Source: Fen-1254 sp963778945 | GTDB taxonomy: Bacteria > Bacteroidota > Ignavibacteria > UBA10030 | Assembly: GCA_963778945.1 (NCBI GenBank) | Contig: CAVZWL010000014.1 | Location: forward strand, 62,001 to 126,000 | Direction of reading: 5' to 3' | Length of the DNA: 64,000 nucleotides | In this document: in pieces, positions 29,289 to 39,080 of the stretch | How positions within the stretch are numbered: the first letter of the stretch is position 1 | Layout of the letters: each line of letters opens with the position of its first letter | Notes under the pieces: generated by a model | What the model saw: the letters and a program-made list of their open reading frames with translations, nothing else | Database searches by the model: none | Told to the model about the DNA's origin: nothing | Translations under genes and position numbers: made by a program

Positions 29289-29320
29289 TTTGCAGATCCG
29301 ATCATTTTTTGGTACCTTAA
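29289..29320 (+). promoter_or_regulatory. candidate glgA promoter (TTTG-N20-TACCTTAA)
   Basis: TTTG at 29289-29292 and TACCTTAA at 29313-29320 are 20 bases apart, the same spacing as the ssrA candidate, and 33 bases upstream of the glgA ATG. The -7 box matches TAnnTTTG at four of six fixed bases. The weaker -7 makes this less certain than the ssrA site. Confidence 0.4.
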
Positions 29321-29353
29321 GTATTAATCTAATATCCACTAGAGAAAATTATC

Positions 29354-30838
29354 ATGACAAGACCTCTGAATATTCTTTTTGTATCAAGCGAAGTGGAGCC
29401 GTTTGCAAAAACCGGCGGGTTAGCGGATGTTTCGAGTGCTCTTCCAAAGGCCATCAAAGATCTCGGGCATGAGATTCGTATTATGATGCCGCGCTATCGC
29501 TTTATTGGAGAGCGGAAATTCAAGCTTCATGATATCATTCGACTGAAAGAGATACCGATTCCGATCGGGGACACAAATGTCATAGGAAATGTTAAATCGT
29601 CATTTATCAGCGACCTCAAGGAAAAAGTTCAGGTTTATTTTCTCGACAACGAAGGATATTTCGGACGCGACGGCATTTATCAAAGCCCAACGACAAAAAA
29701 AGATTATAAGGACAATGACGAGCGGTTTATTTTTTTTGCCCGCGGCGTCCTCGAAACGCTCAAGCACCTCGGATGGCAGCCCGATATCATACACTGCAAT
29801 GATTGGCAGACGGGACTTATTCCGGCTTATCTCAAGACAATCTTTAAGAATGAACCTCTCTTAAAGCCAATTAAAACAGTCTTTACGATTCATAATATGG
29901 CATACCAGGGTGCGTTTCCCAAGGAAACCTTCTTCAAGAGCAACCTGCCAAAGGAACTTTTCGGCCCGGAAGGCGTCGAAGCTTATGGGAATTTCAACTT
30001 TCTCAAAACGGGCATCTACTTTTCCGATATTATAACGACAGTAAGTGAAAAATATGCTTCGGAAATATGTCTTTCGGATGAAATTGGAGCAGGATTAAGC
30101 GGTTTGCTGAGCGCCAGACAAAAGAATCTTCATGGTATTTTAAACGGCATTGACCATCATACATGGGATCCCTCTGCCGACAACTTTCTGTACCGCAAAT
30201 TTGACAGTAAATCGATAGAAGCAAAATCCGACAACAAGAATGCGCTTATAGCGAAACTTGGGCTCGATCCTTCTAAAAACCTCCCTCTTCTCGGTTCCAT
30301 CAGCAGAATGGTAAACTTAAAAGGATTCGATCTTCTATCGGCATGCATGGAAGAAATTTTAAAACTTGACGTCAACTACGTCATGCTGGCATCCGGCGAT
30401 AAAGAATTGGAAAAAAAATTCGAACAAATCCAGAAAAAATTTCCTCATCGATTCAGCCTTATTCTGGGCTACAATGACGAACTTGCGCACATGATCGAGG
30501 CGGGCTGCGATATTTTCGTCATGCCTTCAAAATACGAGCCGTGCGGTCTCAATCAAATGTACAGCATGCGCTATGGAACGGTTCCTCTTGTCCATGCAAC
30601 CGGCGGATTAGACGACACCGTCGAAGATTATACCGGCAGCGGAAAAGGCAACGGCTTCAAGTTCGACAAATACGACACAAAGGAACTCTTGAAAACCGTT
30701 CAGCGCGCCTTGAAGCTTCTTCAGCAGCAGCCCGATGAGTGGAAAAAAATAATGCGGAACGGCATGCTGCGGGATTTTTCCTGGGAAAATTCCGCGCGGA
30801 AATACCTTAATTTGTACAAGGACCTTTTAAGACAATAA
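29354..30838 (+). CDS. glgA: glycogen synthase (ADP-glucose type)
   Basis: A 494-residue GT5-family enzyme that extends alpha-1,4-glucan from ADP-glucose. ADP-glucose-binding KTGGLADV sits at residues 19-26, HCNDWQTGLIPAYL near 140, FTIHNMAYQG near 178, and the C-terminal catalytic region EPCGLNQMYSMRYGTVP near 395 is followed by GGLDDTV. All characteristic residues are intact. Stand-alone gene; the branching and pyrophosphorylase genes are not in the window. Confidence 0.96.
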   Translation: MTRPLNILFVSSEVEPFAKTGGLADVSSALPKAIKDLGHEIRIMMPRYRFIGERKFKLHDIIRLKEIPIPIGDTNVIGNVKSSFISDLKEKVQVYFLDNEGYFGRDGIYQSPTTKKDYKDNDERFIFFARGVLETLKHLGWQPDIIHCNDWQTGLIPAYLKTIFKNEPLLKPIKTVFTIHNMAYQGAFPKETFFKSNLPKELFGPEGVEAYGNFNFLKTGIYFSDIITTVSEKYASEICLSDEIGAGLSGLLSARQKNLHGILNGIDHHTWDPSADNFLYRKFDSKSIEAKSDNKNALIAKLGLDPSKNLPLLGSISRMVNLKGFDLLSACMEEILKLDVNYVMLASGDKELEKKFEQIQKKFPHRFSLILGYNDELAHMIEAGCDIFVMPSKYEPCGLNQMYSMRYGTVPLVHATGGLDDTVEDYTGSGKGNGFKFDKYDTKELLKTVQRALKLLQQQPDEWKKIMRNGMLRDFSWENSARKYLNLYKDLLRQ

Positions 30839-30954
30839 ATCTCGCTCCAGACGAAATCAAGCTGCTGTCTTTGGAAATCGCATCGGCTCTTGAGCGCTGC
30901 ATCGCTTATCGATGCATAGACAATCTTTCTTATTCATAGTTATCGGACCCTAAC

Positions 30955-32173
30955 GTGAAGCAACTTTTCCAATTTTTTCAAACCTACGTGACAGCAATTT
31001 TTCTTTGTTCTTTTTTCGTCATTTCATTCGGCTGCGTCGAAGAAGCCAATCCCGTGGGATCGAATCTTATCCCTAAAACTGACGCGCAGGTTCTTAAAGT
31101 CGATACACTCTATGCTACAAGCCACTACACCCAATATCTTCCCAGCAACAATTCCGGAAACGATCGATTTTTTGTAGGAAATAACGGCCCTCTTACGTCG
31201 TGGGGACTCCTGAAATTTTCACTCTTCGCAGACACTATTTTTGGAAGAACGATTCTTTCTGCAAGCGTTCGCTTGAAAGTGATCAGTCACAACGGCGATT
31301 CCCTGGCTCAGCTTTCTTTTGTACCTGTACAAAATGCTGGCATCATTCGACGGAGACTCCTTGACGTTCGATTCTCTTCAAGCGAATCCGTCGTTCTACT
31401 ACGACCCGACACCGATCGGAAAAGTGTTCGCTCGATCTCATCTCAACGATACTGATTATATCGATTTTTCGCTCGATACAGGCGTTGTTCGAAAATGGTT
31501 TACTTCCCTTGCCGATTCGGTAAACAATGGAATGCTCCTCGTGCCGACCAATTCAAATGTTATTAAAGGATTTTATACTTTTAATTCGTATGACTCAACT
31601 TTAGTCCCGCGGCTGACTGTAACATACAGGGACACAATCAACGATACAATCAAAGTTCTCACATTTGAGGATACGACCAGCAATTCGCGGTATCTTGCGT
31701 ATCTTGACAGCACATCTCTCAATAAAGATAGAAGGATGCTGTACGTGCTGTCAGGCGTGCCCTACCGCGGGGTTATGACCTTTGATGTCTCCAGGCTGCC
31801 AAGTCCCTGCGTCATTAACTCGTCGACTCTCCAATTAGCACAGAATAGACAGTTGACCAAACTCAGCGGCTATATGCCGGATTCTCTTATTTCGACGCAG
31901 ATCAATGATGATGGGTCCGTAGGAACCACCTTCAGCACGGGCATCAATGTAATCGATTCTTCAGGCACTCCTGCGCCTCATATCAGGTATCAATTCGATA
32001 CGCGGCCGCAAATGCAAAGTTGGGTCGAAAAATATTTAAAGCAGCCAAGGATGGAGATTATCGGCATCAACGAAGCGTCTTCATTTGATCTGCATGTCAT
32101 GTACGGTGATAGTGCAATAGCAAAAGAATTATGCCCGCGAATCATCGTGACGTATTCAACGAAAGTACATTAA
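30955..32173 (+). CDS. secreted lipoprotein, DNRLRE-like repeats, one frame break
   Basis: 405 residues after removing one base at about 31321 (TTTTG), where the frame then reads LYKMLASFDGDSLTFDSL. GTG start. Lipoprotein signal peptide with lipobox SFGC, Cys27. The body has two modules resembling DNRLRE/carbohydrate-binding-like beta domains (residues ~45-230 ending RLTVTYRDT, and ~235-405 ending PRIIVTYSTK), with WF..L..NGMLL-type motifs. Probably anchored to the outer membrane or surface. It is 12 bases upstream of an outer-membrane barrel gene, suggesting a lipoprotein-porin pair. Substrate unknown. Confidence 0.65.
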
Positions 32174-32185
32174 AGAGCCTTTTAC

Positions 32186-33427
32186 ATGCGATATATAAAA
32201 ATCTGCAGTCTTCTTTTCTTGCTTTTCATTCCTTCTTCCATTTTTGCCGGCGGATCGACGTATTCCCGCTATGGCATGGGAGACCTTCTTCTTTTCGGAG
32301 GAAGCCGTTCCTACGCTATGGGAGGAACCGGCATTGCTTCTATCGGGGGCGATTTTATCAATCAATTCAATCCCGCCGGTCTGACCAAAATCGTCAATCC
32401 TCTCCTGACAGGCTCGTTTGAAATGGAACGTTATACTTCGGAATCTGCAACAGGATCCGGAACTTTCAATACATTTAATTTTCAAAGTTTTGTTGTTGCA
32501 ATTCCGATTTCCGTCGATGACGGCATTGTCCTTTCCCTGGAAGCAACTCCGTACAGCAGAGTAGGTTATGCCGTAAACAGAACAGATACTGTTCTCCTCG
32601 GAAGCAATACTACATCGCTCAACAGCTACTATGGTTCCGGCGGCATCATGAATTTGGGATTGGGAATTTCGTATTCTGTTTCGGATCATTTCCATATCGG
32701 TTTGAAAATTCAGAATTATTATGGAAGTTCCGATCAATTTGTTGTCTCGAAATATTCAGATTCCACTTTGACAAATGCAAACTATGAGGCATCTTCTTAC
32801 TACAACGGATTCGGCGCTACTTTCGGAGCAATCTGGGAAAACATCGGCAATTCAATCGGCGTTCGGGCTCTGGAACATCTCACAGCCGGTATAGTCATCT
32901 CGACTCCCGTTTCATTATCGACGGACAGCACGCTGTATTATCCATCCATCGATACTTCGACAGTCAATTCCGGGTACTCCACAATTCCTCTTTCCATCGG
33001 ACTCGGTCTCTCATACATCCCCAGTGACCAATATCATGTCGAAGCGGATTTTATTTATCAGAGCTGGAAAAGTGCGAAATATTTAGGATATGAAGATCCA
33101 AACATCCGGAATGCATATCGTGTCGGATTAGGATTTGAATTTTTGCCAAGACAGACAACAGCCGCCACATGGGGACGCACGTCCTACCGTATCGGCGGAT
33201 ATTATTATTCGACTTATTATTTTTTGAACGGCACGGGAATTAATGAAATCGGAATTACAGGCGGCGTAGGCCTTCCGTTAAGCTATACAGGTAAAATGGA
33301 TGTCGGTTTTCAGCTGGCAACGCGGGGCACAACCAATTCTTTACTGCAAAAAGATACGATTGTGCGAATGAATATTGCTCTTTCCGTTACTGAATTGTGG
33401 TTTTTTAAATTCGAGGATGCGGATTAA
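32186..33427 (+). CDS. outer-membrane barrel protein, FadL/PorV-like superfamily
   Basis: 413 residues with signal peptide (MRYIKICSLLFLLFIPSSIFA) and the motif SRYGMGDLLLFGGSRSYAMGG followed by NQFNPAGLTK. This N-terminal signature is shared by the FadL-like outer-membrane proteins of Bacteroidota. Alternating beta strands run through to the C-terminus. No PorV-type SPDSR motif is present, so it is not a second PorV. Likely a transport or anchoring partner for the preceding lipoprotein. It ends five bases before rpiB. Confidence 0.72.
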   Translation: MRYIKICSLLFLLFIPSSIFAGGSTYSRYGMGDLLLFGGSRSYAMGGTGIASIGGDFINQFNPAGLTKIVNPLLTGSFEMERYTSESATGSGTFNTFNFQSFVVAIPISVDDGIVLSLEATPYSRVGYAVNRTDTVLLGSNTTSLNSYYGSGGIMNLGLGISYSVSDHFHIGLKIQNYYGSSDQFVVSKYSDSTLTNANYEASSYYNGFGATFGAIWENIGNSIGVRALEHLTAGIVISTPVSLSTDSTLYYPSIDTSTVNSGYSTIPLSIGLGLSYIPSDQYHVEADFIYQSWKSAKYLGYEDPNIRNAYRVGLGFEFLPRQTTAATWGRTSYRIGGYYYSTYYFLNGTGINEIGITGGVGLPLSYTGKMDVGFQLATRGTTNSLLQKDTIVRMNIALSVTELWFFKFEDAD

Positions 33428-33431
33428 TAGG

Positions 33432-33876
33432 ATGAGAATTGCTATCGGCAGCGACCATGCAGGTTTTCGCTATAAAGAAAATGCAAAACGATATTTTAGC
33501 AGAGGATCAGAAATATAGTTGTATCGATGTCGGGACTGATTCGGAAGTATCGGCTGATTATCCGGATTATGCCGTGCTTGTGGCGGCTGCGATTCTTACC
33601 GGGAAAGCCGATACCGGCATCCTTATATGCGGAACGGGCATCGGAATGTCTATTGCCGCTAACAAGTTCCGGGGAATACGCGCTGCAGTTTGCGAATCTG
33701 GAGCCGCTGCTCAACTCGCACGACAGCATAACGATGCCAACATCCTCTGTATTGGTGAACGTTTGACCGCGTGGGAAAAGGCGCTTGAAATAATAAAAAT
33801 ATTTTTAGAAACCCCGTTTGACGGAGGTGAACGGCATTGCCGACGAGTAGATAAATTGAATAAACTTCCTCTTTGA
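33432..33876 (+). CDS. rpiB: ribose-5-phosphate isomerase B, one frame break
   Basis: The true start is ATG at 33432: MRIAIGSDHAGFRYKENAKRY is the RpiB N-terminus. An extra T in the T-run 33494-33497 shifts frame; after removing it the protein is 147 residues, with the catalytic-cysteine motif ICGTGIGMSIAANK near residue 65 and NANILCIGER-like NDANILCIGERL near 98. Interconverts ribose-5-phosphate and ribulose-5-phosphate in the pentose phosphate pathway. First of a housekeeping run with glyA, tatC and the polyprenyl synthase. Confidence 0.92.
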
Positions 33877-33898
33877 CATTTTTTTTTAAGAGATCCTT

Positions 33899-35191
33899 AT
33901 GAGCCTGCAACAACACGATCCGGAAATATATAAAGCTCTGCGAAGCGAGACAAATAGGCAGAATACAAAATTGGAGCTTATCGCTTCAGAGAATTTTGTC
34001 AGTCTCGATGTGCTTGAAGCGCTGGGAAGCGTTTTGACCAATAAGTATGCCGAAGGCTACCCGGGAAAACGATATTACGGCGGATGCGAATTCGTCGATG
34101 AAGCGGAGAACATCGCTCGTGAACGAGCCAAGCGGCTTTTCGGCGCAGAGTATGCGAATGTGCAGCCGCATTCCGGTTCTCAGGCAAATATGGCGGTATA
34201 TTTTTCCTTTTTAAAACCGGGCGATACTGTGCTCGGTATGAATTTAGCGCACGGCGGTCATTTGACGCACGGTTCACCTGTAAACTTTTCCGGACAGCTC
34301 TATCGTTTCTCTGCCTATGGAGTCTCGCGCAATACCGGATTGATCGATTATGAAGACGTTCAAAAAATGGCGCTTCAGGAAAGGCCGAAGATGATTACAG
34401 TCGGAGCAAGCGCCTATTCACGGAACATCGATTATAAAAAATTCCGCATGATCGCCGATTCTGTGGGTGCATTTCTCTTCGCCGATATTGCGCATCCTGC
34501 GGGACTCATCGCTGCAGGACTGCATAATGATCCACTTCCGTACTGCCACGTTGTCACATCGACTACCCATAAAACGCTTCGGGGGCCCCGCGGCGGTCTC
34601 ATTTTGATGGGAAAAGACTATGAAAATCCCTTTGGACAGGTTGCGCCGAAATCCGGGAGAATCAAAATGATGTCCGAATTAATAGACTCCATGGTCATTC
34701 CGGGTATTCAAGGCGGACCTTTGATGCATGTCATTGCGGCCAAAGCTGTCGGTTTCGGAGAGAACCTCCAGCCGTCGTACAAGCTCTATGCCGAACAAAT
34801 TATAAAAAACGCAAAAACGCTGGCATCTGCTCTCCGTCAGCGAGGGTATTCGATTGTTTCAGATGGAACCGACAATCATCTCATGCTGATAGACCTGCGC
34901 GCGAAAGACATTACAGGAAAAGAAGCTCAGGAGGTTCTGGACAGTGCAGGCATTACTGTCAATAAAAATGCGGTTCCGTTCGATGATAAATCTCCTCTTA
35001 TCACAAGCGGCATTCGTATCGGCACTCCGGCAGTAACGACGCGCGGCATGAAAGAACCGGAAATGGAAACAATTGCCGATCTCATCGATGATGCGCTCCT
35101 TCACCGGAAAGATGCTTCAGCAATAACCCGCGTCAACGAACTTGTCAATCATCTGTGTTCCCGTTTTCCATTATATCCTGAATTGCGTTAG
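33899..35191 (+). CDS. glyA: serine hydroxymethyltransferase
   Basis: 430 residues. Interconverts serine and glycine with tetrahydrofolate. LIASENFVS near residue 22, NKYAEGYPGKRYYGGCE near 43, and the PLP-lysine motif VTSTTHKTLRGPRGG near 220 are all present. Starts ATG 22 bases after rpiB. Serine made here could also feed the serine-palmitoyltransferase-like enzyme in this window. gcvT, on the right side of the window, uses the same one-carbon pool. Confidence 0.97.
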   Translation: MSLQQHDPEIYKALRSETNRQNTKLELIASENFVSLDVLEALGSVLTNKYAEGYPGKRYYGGCEFVDEAENIARERAKRLFGAEYANVQPHSGSQANMAVYFSFLKPGDTVLGMNLAHGGHLTHGSPVNFSGQLYRFSAYGVSRNTGLIDYEDVQKMALQERPKMITVGASAYSRNIDYKKFRMIADSVGAFLFADIAHPAGLIAAGLHNDPLPYCHVVTSTTHKTLRGPRGGLILMGKDYENPFGQVAPKSGRIKMMSELIDSMVIPGIQGGPLMHVIAAKAVGFGENLQPSYKLYAEQIIKNAKTLASALRQRGYSIVSDGTDNHLMLIDLRAKDITGKEAQEVLDSAGITVNKNAVPFDDKSPLITSGIRIGTPAVTTRGMKEPEMETIADLIDDALLHRKDASAITRVNELVNHLCSRFPLYPELR

Positions 35192-35200
35192 CACAATTCT

Positions 35201-35992
35201 ATGAACTTTTTAAAAGCGGTCTTCCGCGTCCTCTTTAAGAAGCATCTCCCCGATGCACAAGGGACGCAGGAAATGAGTTTTTTTGAGCATCTGGAAGAAC
35301 TTCGCTGGCAAATTATCAAAGCAGTGATCGGAGTTCTTGTGGCCACGTGCGTCTGCATTTTTTATGCAGATTTCATTGTTCAGCGCATTCTTCTTTCCCC
35401 TATGCGAGCCGTGGGACTTAAAGCTCAAGTTCTCTCTCCCTACGGAATACTCATGCTATATATGGAAGCTGTCCTCATGTGCGGAATCATTATCAGCATG
35501 CCGTATACATTATGGTGTCTCTGGAAATTCGTCACACCGGGACTGCTCCCCAAAGAGAAATATTATATCTCGAAAATCGTAGGTTTCACATCTCTCTGTT
35601 TTTTTTCCGGTGTTTTATTCGGCTATGAGGTCCTGCTTCCAGCAGCATTGAAATTCTTCTCTGTGTTCGGGACAGAAAATATCGAATTACACCCTGCCCT
35701 CGATCAATATGTCAGCTTTATGCTCGCGCTTCTTCTCGGAGCCGGTCTTGTCTTCGAGCTTCCTATGGTGAGTTATTTTCTCTCAAAAATGGGTATCTTA
35801 ACGCCGTCCTTTATGCGCAAGTACCGGCGACATGCCGTTCTTTTAATTCTCATCATAGCGGCCGTCGTCACGCCGACGCCCGATATGCTTACGCAAACAC
35901 TTCTTGCTTTGCCGATGGTTTTTCTCTATGAAGTAAGTATTTTTGTTTCGAAATACTCACAGCCGAAACAGGCCAGGAAATCGAACGATTGA
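35201..35992 (+). CDS. tatC: Sec-independent protein translocase TatC
   Basis: 263 residues with six predicted membrane helices. The conserved N-terminal sequence MSFFEHLEELRWQI binds twin-arginine signal peptides, and the family motif KFVTPGLLPKEK lies near residue 108. Receptor of the Tat pathway for folded proteins. It starts nine bases after glyA; TatA/B are not in the window. Overlaps the downstream polyprenyl synthase start codon region. Confidence 0.95.
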   Translation: MNFLKAVFRVLFKKHLPDAQGTQEMSFFEHLEELRWQIIKAVIGVLVATCVCIFYADFIVQRILLSPMRAVGLKAQVLSPYGILMLYMEAVLMCGIIISMPYTLWCLWKFVTPGLLPKEKYYISKIVGFTSLCFFSGVLFGYEVLLPAALKFFSVFGTENIELHPALDQYVSFMLALLLGAGLVFELPMVSYFLSKMGILTPSFMRKYRRHAVLLILIIAAVVTPTPDMLTQTLLALPMVFLYEVSIFVSKYSQPKQARKSND

Positions 35993-36954
35993 ATATGAGC
36001 ATTCTGTCCTCACGAACCATAACGCTGGAATCCCTGCAAAGGCCGGTTAAACAAGAACTTCAAACATTCGACAAGGTTTTTCGGGAATCTTTGCGTTCAT
36101 CGATTCCGCTCGTCGACCTCATCGCCCGCTATTTGGTGTGGAACAAAGGAAAACGTGTTCGCCCCCTCCTCGTTTTTCTGAGCGCGCAAATCAGCGGAAC
36201 AATTAACGAGCGCACATACAGGGCCGCTTCGCTCATTGAAATGCTTCATACTGCAACGCTGGTTCATGACGATGTTGTAGACAATTCAGACACACGGCGG
36301 GGCGTAGCATCGCTGAACGGGGTCTGGAAAAATAAAATTGCGGTCCTCATGGGAGATTATCTCCTTTCGAAGGGACTCCTCCTTTCCATCCGGCAGGGCG
36401 ATTATCAATTCCTTCAGATTACATCTGCGGCTGTCAAACGTATGAGCGAGGGTGAATTACTGCAGATCCAAAAAAGCAGACAGCTCAATATCGATGAAGA
36501 GACCTATTTCCGCATCATCGAAGATAAAACGGCATCTCTTTTTTCTGCGTGCACGGAAATCGGGTCAGTGAGCACGAGCAGCGAGAGCGCCGTCCATGAC
36601 GCTCTGCGCGAGTACGGGACACATATCGGGATTGCTTTCCAGATCCGGGACGATTTGCTCGATTACATCGGAAGGCGAACAATTTTAGGAAAGCCCATTT
36701 CCGCAGATATCAAAGAAAAAAAGTTAACCCTGCCGATTATTTACGCTCTAAGAAAGGGCGATCGGAATTCGTCGAAGCGCGCTCTCCATATGATTGGAAA
36801 AGGAATCAATCATAATGATATTGAGTGGCTCCTCGATTTTGTAAAAGCGCAAGGCGGGATTGAATATGCCGAACAAAAAGCTCGCGAACATATTGCTCAG
36901 GCAAAAAATGCTCTTCAACAATTTCCCGATACTCCGGCTAAACTCATCTCTTGA
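35989..36954 (+). CDS. all-trans polyprenyl diphosphate synthase (IspB/IspA superfamily)
   Basis: 321 residues. First aspartate-rich motif DDVVD at 94-98 (long-chain type, DDxxD followed by S/TxxRRG), second DDLLD near 220. Condenses IPP onto allylic diphosphates to give the quinone side chain or a related polyprenol. Product length cannot be read reliably; the residue pattern upstream of DDVVD suggests a long-chain synthase. Start either TTG at 35989, overlapping tatC by four bases, or ATG at 35995. Confidence 0.9.
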   Translation: MNMSILSSRTITLESLQRPVKQELQTFDKVFRESLRSSIPLVDLIARYLVWNKGKRVRPLLVFLSAQISGTINERTYRAASLIEMLHTATLVHDDVVDNSDTRRGVASLNGVWKNKIAVLMGDYLLSKGLLLSIRQGDYQFLQITSAAVKRMSEGELLQIQKSRQLNIDEETYFRIIEDKTASLFSACTEIGSVSTSSESAVHDALREYGTHIGIAFQIRDDLLDYIGRRTILGKPISADIKEKKLTLPIIYALRKGDRNSSKRALHMIGKGINHNDIEWLLDFVKAQGGIEYAEQKAREHIAQAKNALQQFPDTPAKLIS

Positions 36955-37002
36955 ATGATTTCTCCGAGTTTGTTCTCCAACGCGACAAATAAAAAATATC
37001 CG

Positions 37003-37564
37003 CTATTTCCGCTGTCTGGGTTTTTTAATAAACTCGCGTGCGCCTTCCCGAACGACCAAAACCGGACAGGGGGCCTTTCGAACCACTTTTTCGGCGGTGC
37101 TGCCGAAGAGTACCTGCTCCATTCCGCTGTGGCCGTGCGTGGCAATGATAATCAGGTCTATTTGCTCATCTTCGGCATATTGAACGATTTCATAAAAAGG
37201 TTTGCCTGTTCGTAAAGCATAATGTGCAGAAATATTTTCATGAACGACATTGTCGCATCAGGCGCTTCAATTCAGTCTCGCCCCGTTTCTTCAGTTCATC
37301 TTCGATATTCGGGAATCCAATCTGGCCGAAGCTGAAGTCCGCAGGATAAATTGTCGGTTCGACGACATAAAGCAAATCAAGAGAAGTATGAAACCGTTCA
37401 GCAAATGGAACGGCATAGAGGAGAGCATTTTTCGAATGGCCGGAAAAATCTATCGGCACCAAAATTTTTTTGAGCGCAATAGCGGAGCTTCCGGCAGGCA
37501 GCCGTTTATTTGTTTGCGCTTTCTTTCCCTCTTTGTTTCGAGGGTTCACTCGCTGTGCTTTCAT
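37003..37564 (-). CDS. universal stress protein, one frame break
   Basis: 186 residues after removing one base near 37258. The preferred ATG is 37564, after GAGGGATGG. A lysine-rich leader (about 35 residues) precedes the UspA core KKILVPIDFSGHSKNALLYA. After the break come DNVVHENISAHYALRTG and the ATP-binding-type motif ATHGHSGMEQVLFGSTAEKVVR (Gly-X2-Gly-X9-G-S/T form). The C-terminus is CPVLVVREGAR. The start lies inside the last 59 bases of the cNMP-binding gene, in another frame, suggesting coupling. Confidence 0.82.
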
Positions 37565-38118
37565 TGTCCATCCCTCGTTCTTGAAGATGTTCAAGTTGAT
37601 TTTTAATTTTCGACAATTCTTTATCCGTCTCGCGGAGACGCTGTGCGACAATTTCGGAAAGTTTGAGAACAATTTTAATTCCCAGCGAAGCTTTTTTCTC
37701 GATGAGTTCAAAAAGATCCGGGCGGAAAAAGCCGATAAGGAGACATTCCGTTTTGCATCGGGCATTGGCGGAACGAGGCGATTCATCGAGTAGAGCGAGT
37801 TCTCCGAAGAAATCCCCGTCATTGAAAACGACCAATTCGCGTTCGTTCCCGTCCTTTCCGGCTATCGTTATAGCGACATCTCCGCTCTGAATAATATACA
37901 TTCCCAATCCGGGATCCCCTTGCGAAAATACCGGTTCATTCGATGCGGTATTCCCGCCTGTGGACGATTGCGGCAACTTCCTTCAATTCCTTTGCGGTAA
38001 GATCGATAAATGCGGGAACTTTACTCAAGAGTTCTTCCGTCGATCCTTTTTTTACCTTGTCGACAGAAAAAAGATTCTTCCAGATGGCGCTTGCTGAAAA
38101 AGTTTTTTCTTCTCTCAT
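37506..38118 (-). CDS. cyclic-nucleotide-binding-domain protein, one frame break
   Basis: 203 residues after removing one base at about 37938. Helical N-terminus ending LTAKELKEVAAIVHRREYRIE; then the cNMP-binding fold, EPVFSQGDPGLGMYIIQSGDV, with the phosphate-binding cassette DFFGELALLDESPRSA near residue 100. A long C-terminal helix follows (SEIVAQRLRETDKELSKIKNQ), with no DNA-binding HTH. Probably a cyclic-nucleotide or ligand sensor rather than a Crp-type regulator. It is transcribed just before the universal stress protein gene. Confidence 0.82.
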
Positions 38119-38142
38119 GGCGTTCCTCGGAACGATTATTTG

Positions 38143-39060
38143 TCAATATACGTCAACCAGCGGATACGGATCCTTACCTTCACTTACAATTTTAAAAAAT
38201 TCTTTTTGAAGAGACTTCGTCACCTCACCGGCCTTACCTTCGCCAACAACAATTTTATCGATGGAACGGATCGGTGTTATCTCTGCCGCTGTGCCTGTAA
38301 AGAACACCTCATCGGCAATGTACAGCATTTCCCGCGGAATTTGGGTTTCCACGACTTTAATTTTCATTTTTTCTGCCAGAGCTATGACCGTTGCACGCGT
38401 CACTCCGGGAAGAATAGCGGCGGCAAAAGAAGTCGTATACAAAACATTTTCCCGGACGACAAAAATATTTTCACCGCTGCCTTCGCTGAGGTTTCCCGTA
38501 TGATCCAGGGCAATGCCTTCCGTATAACCGTTGGCAAGCGCTTCCATTTTGATGAGCTGGGAATTCAGGTAATTACCGCCTGCTTTTGCAAATGTCGGCA
38601 GTGTTCCAGGCGCCGAACGGCGCCATGACGACGTGCAAACATCGATTCCTTTTTCAATGGCATCCGATCCGAGATATGCACCCCACGACCATACTGCAAT
38701 CGCAACATCGACCGGACAGAGCAGCGGATTCACGCCGACTTCACCGTAACCTCGATACACGATAGGCCGTATATAGCACGCTTTTAACCTATTCGCTTTG
38801 ATGGTGGCTATGATAGCTTCGTTGATTTGCTTCTGTGTGTAAGGGATGATTGTTCTGTAAATTTTTGCAGAATCGAAAAGGCGGCGGACATGTGCATTCA
38901 GACGGAATATAGCCGATCCCTTTTTTGTATCATAACACCGAATTCCCTCGAACCAGCTCGATCCGTAATGTATGACATGCGAAAGGACATGTATGTTTGC
39001 ATTGTCCCAATCGACAAGTTTACCATTCATCCATATTTTTTCAACTTTTTCTATCGGCAT
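38143..39060 (-). CDS. ilvE: branched-chain amino-acid aminotransferase
   Basis: 305 residues, fold-type IV PLP enzyme. HVIHYGSSWFEGIRCY near 28, CYIRPIVYRGYGEVG near 95, NYLNSQLIKMEA near 158 (PLP-lysine region), GSGENIFVV near 190 and FFTGTAAEITPI near 252 match IlvE. Catalyses the last step of valine, leucine and isoleucine synthesis. Lies 20 bases after the GNAT gene in the same direction, so it is possibly in the spt transcript. Branched 2-oxo acids made by such enzymes also prime the iso-branched acyl chains typical of Bacteroidota sphingolipids. Confidence 0.93.
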   Translation of the reverse strand: MPIEKVEKIWMNGKLVDWDNANIHVLSHVIHYGSSWFEGIRCYDTKKGSAIFRLNAHVRRLFDSAKIYRTIIPYTQKQINEAIIATIKANRLKACYIRPIVYRGYGEVGVNPLLCPVDVAIAVWSWGAYLGSDAIEKGIDVCTSSWRRSAPGTLPTFAKAGGNYLNSQLIKMEALANGYTEGIALDHTGNLSEGSGENIFVVRENVLYTTSFAAAILPGVTRATVIALAEKMKIKVVETQIPREMLYIADEVFFTGTAAEITPIRSIDKIVVGEGKAGEVTKSLQKEFFKIVSEGKDPYPLVDVY

Positions 39061-39080
39061 AAATTCTCTCTTTTTTGGCG

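Noticed and set aside
32156..32737. 193-codon minus-strand frame opposite the outer-membrane protein
   Set aside because: Antisense shadow of a gene with signal peptide and barrel pattern; its own translation has no recognisable features.
32186..33427. Second PorV
   Set aside because: It shares the FadL-like superfamily N-terminus but lacks the SPDSR motif and is not next to T9SS genes.
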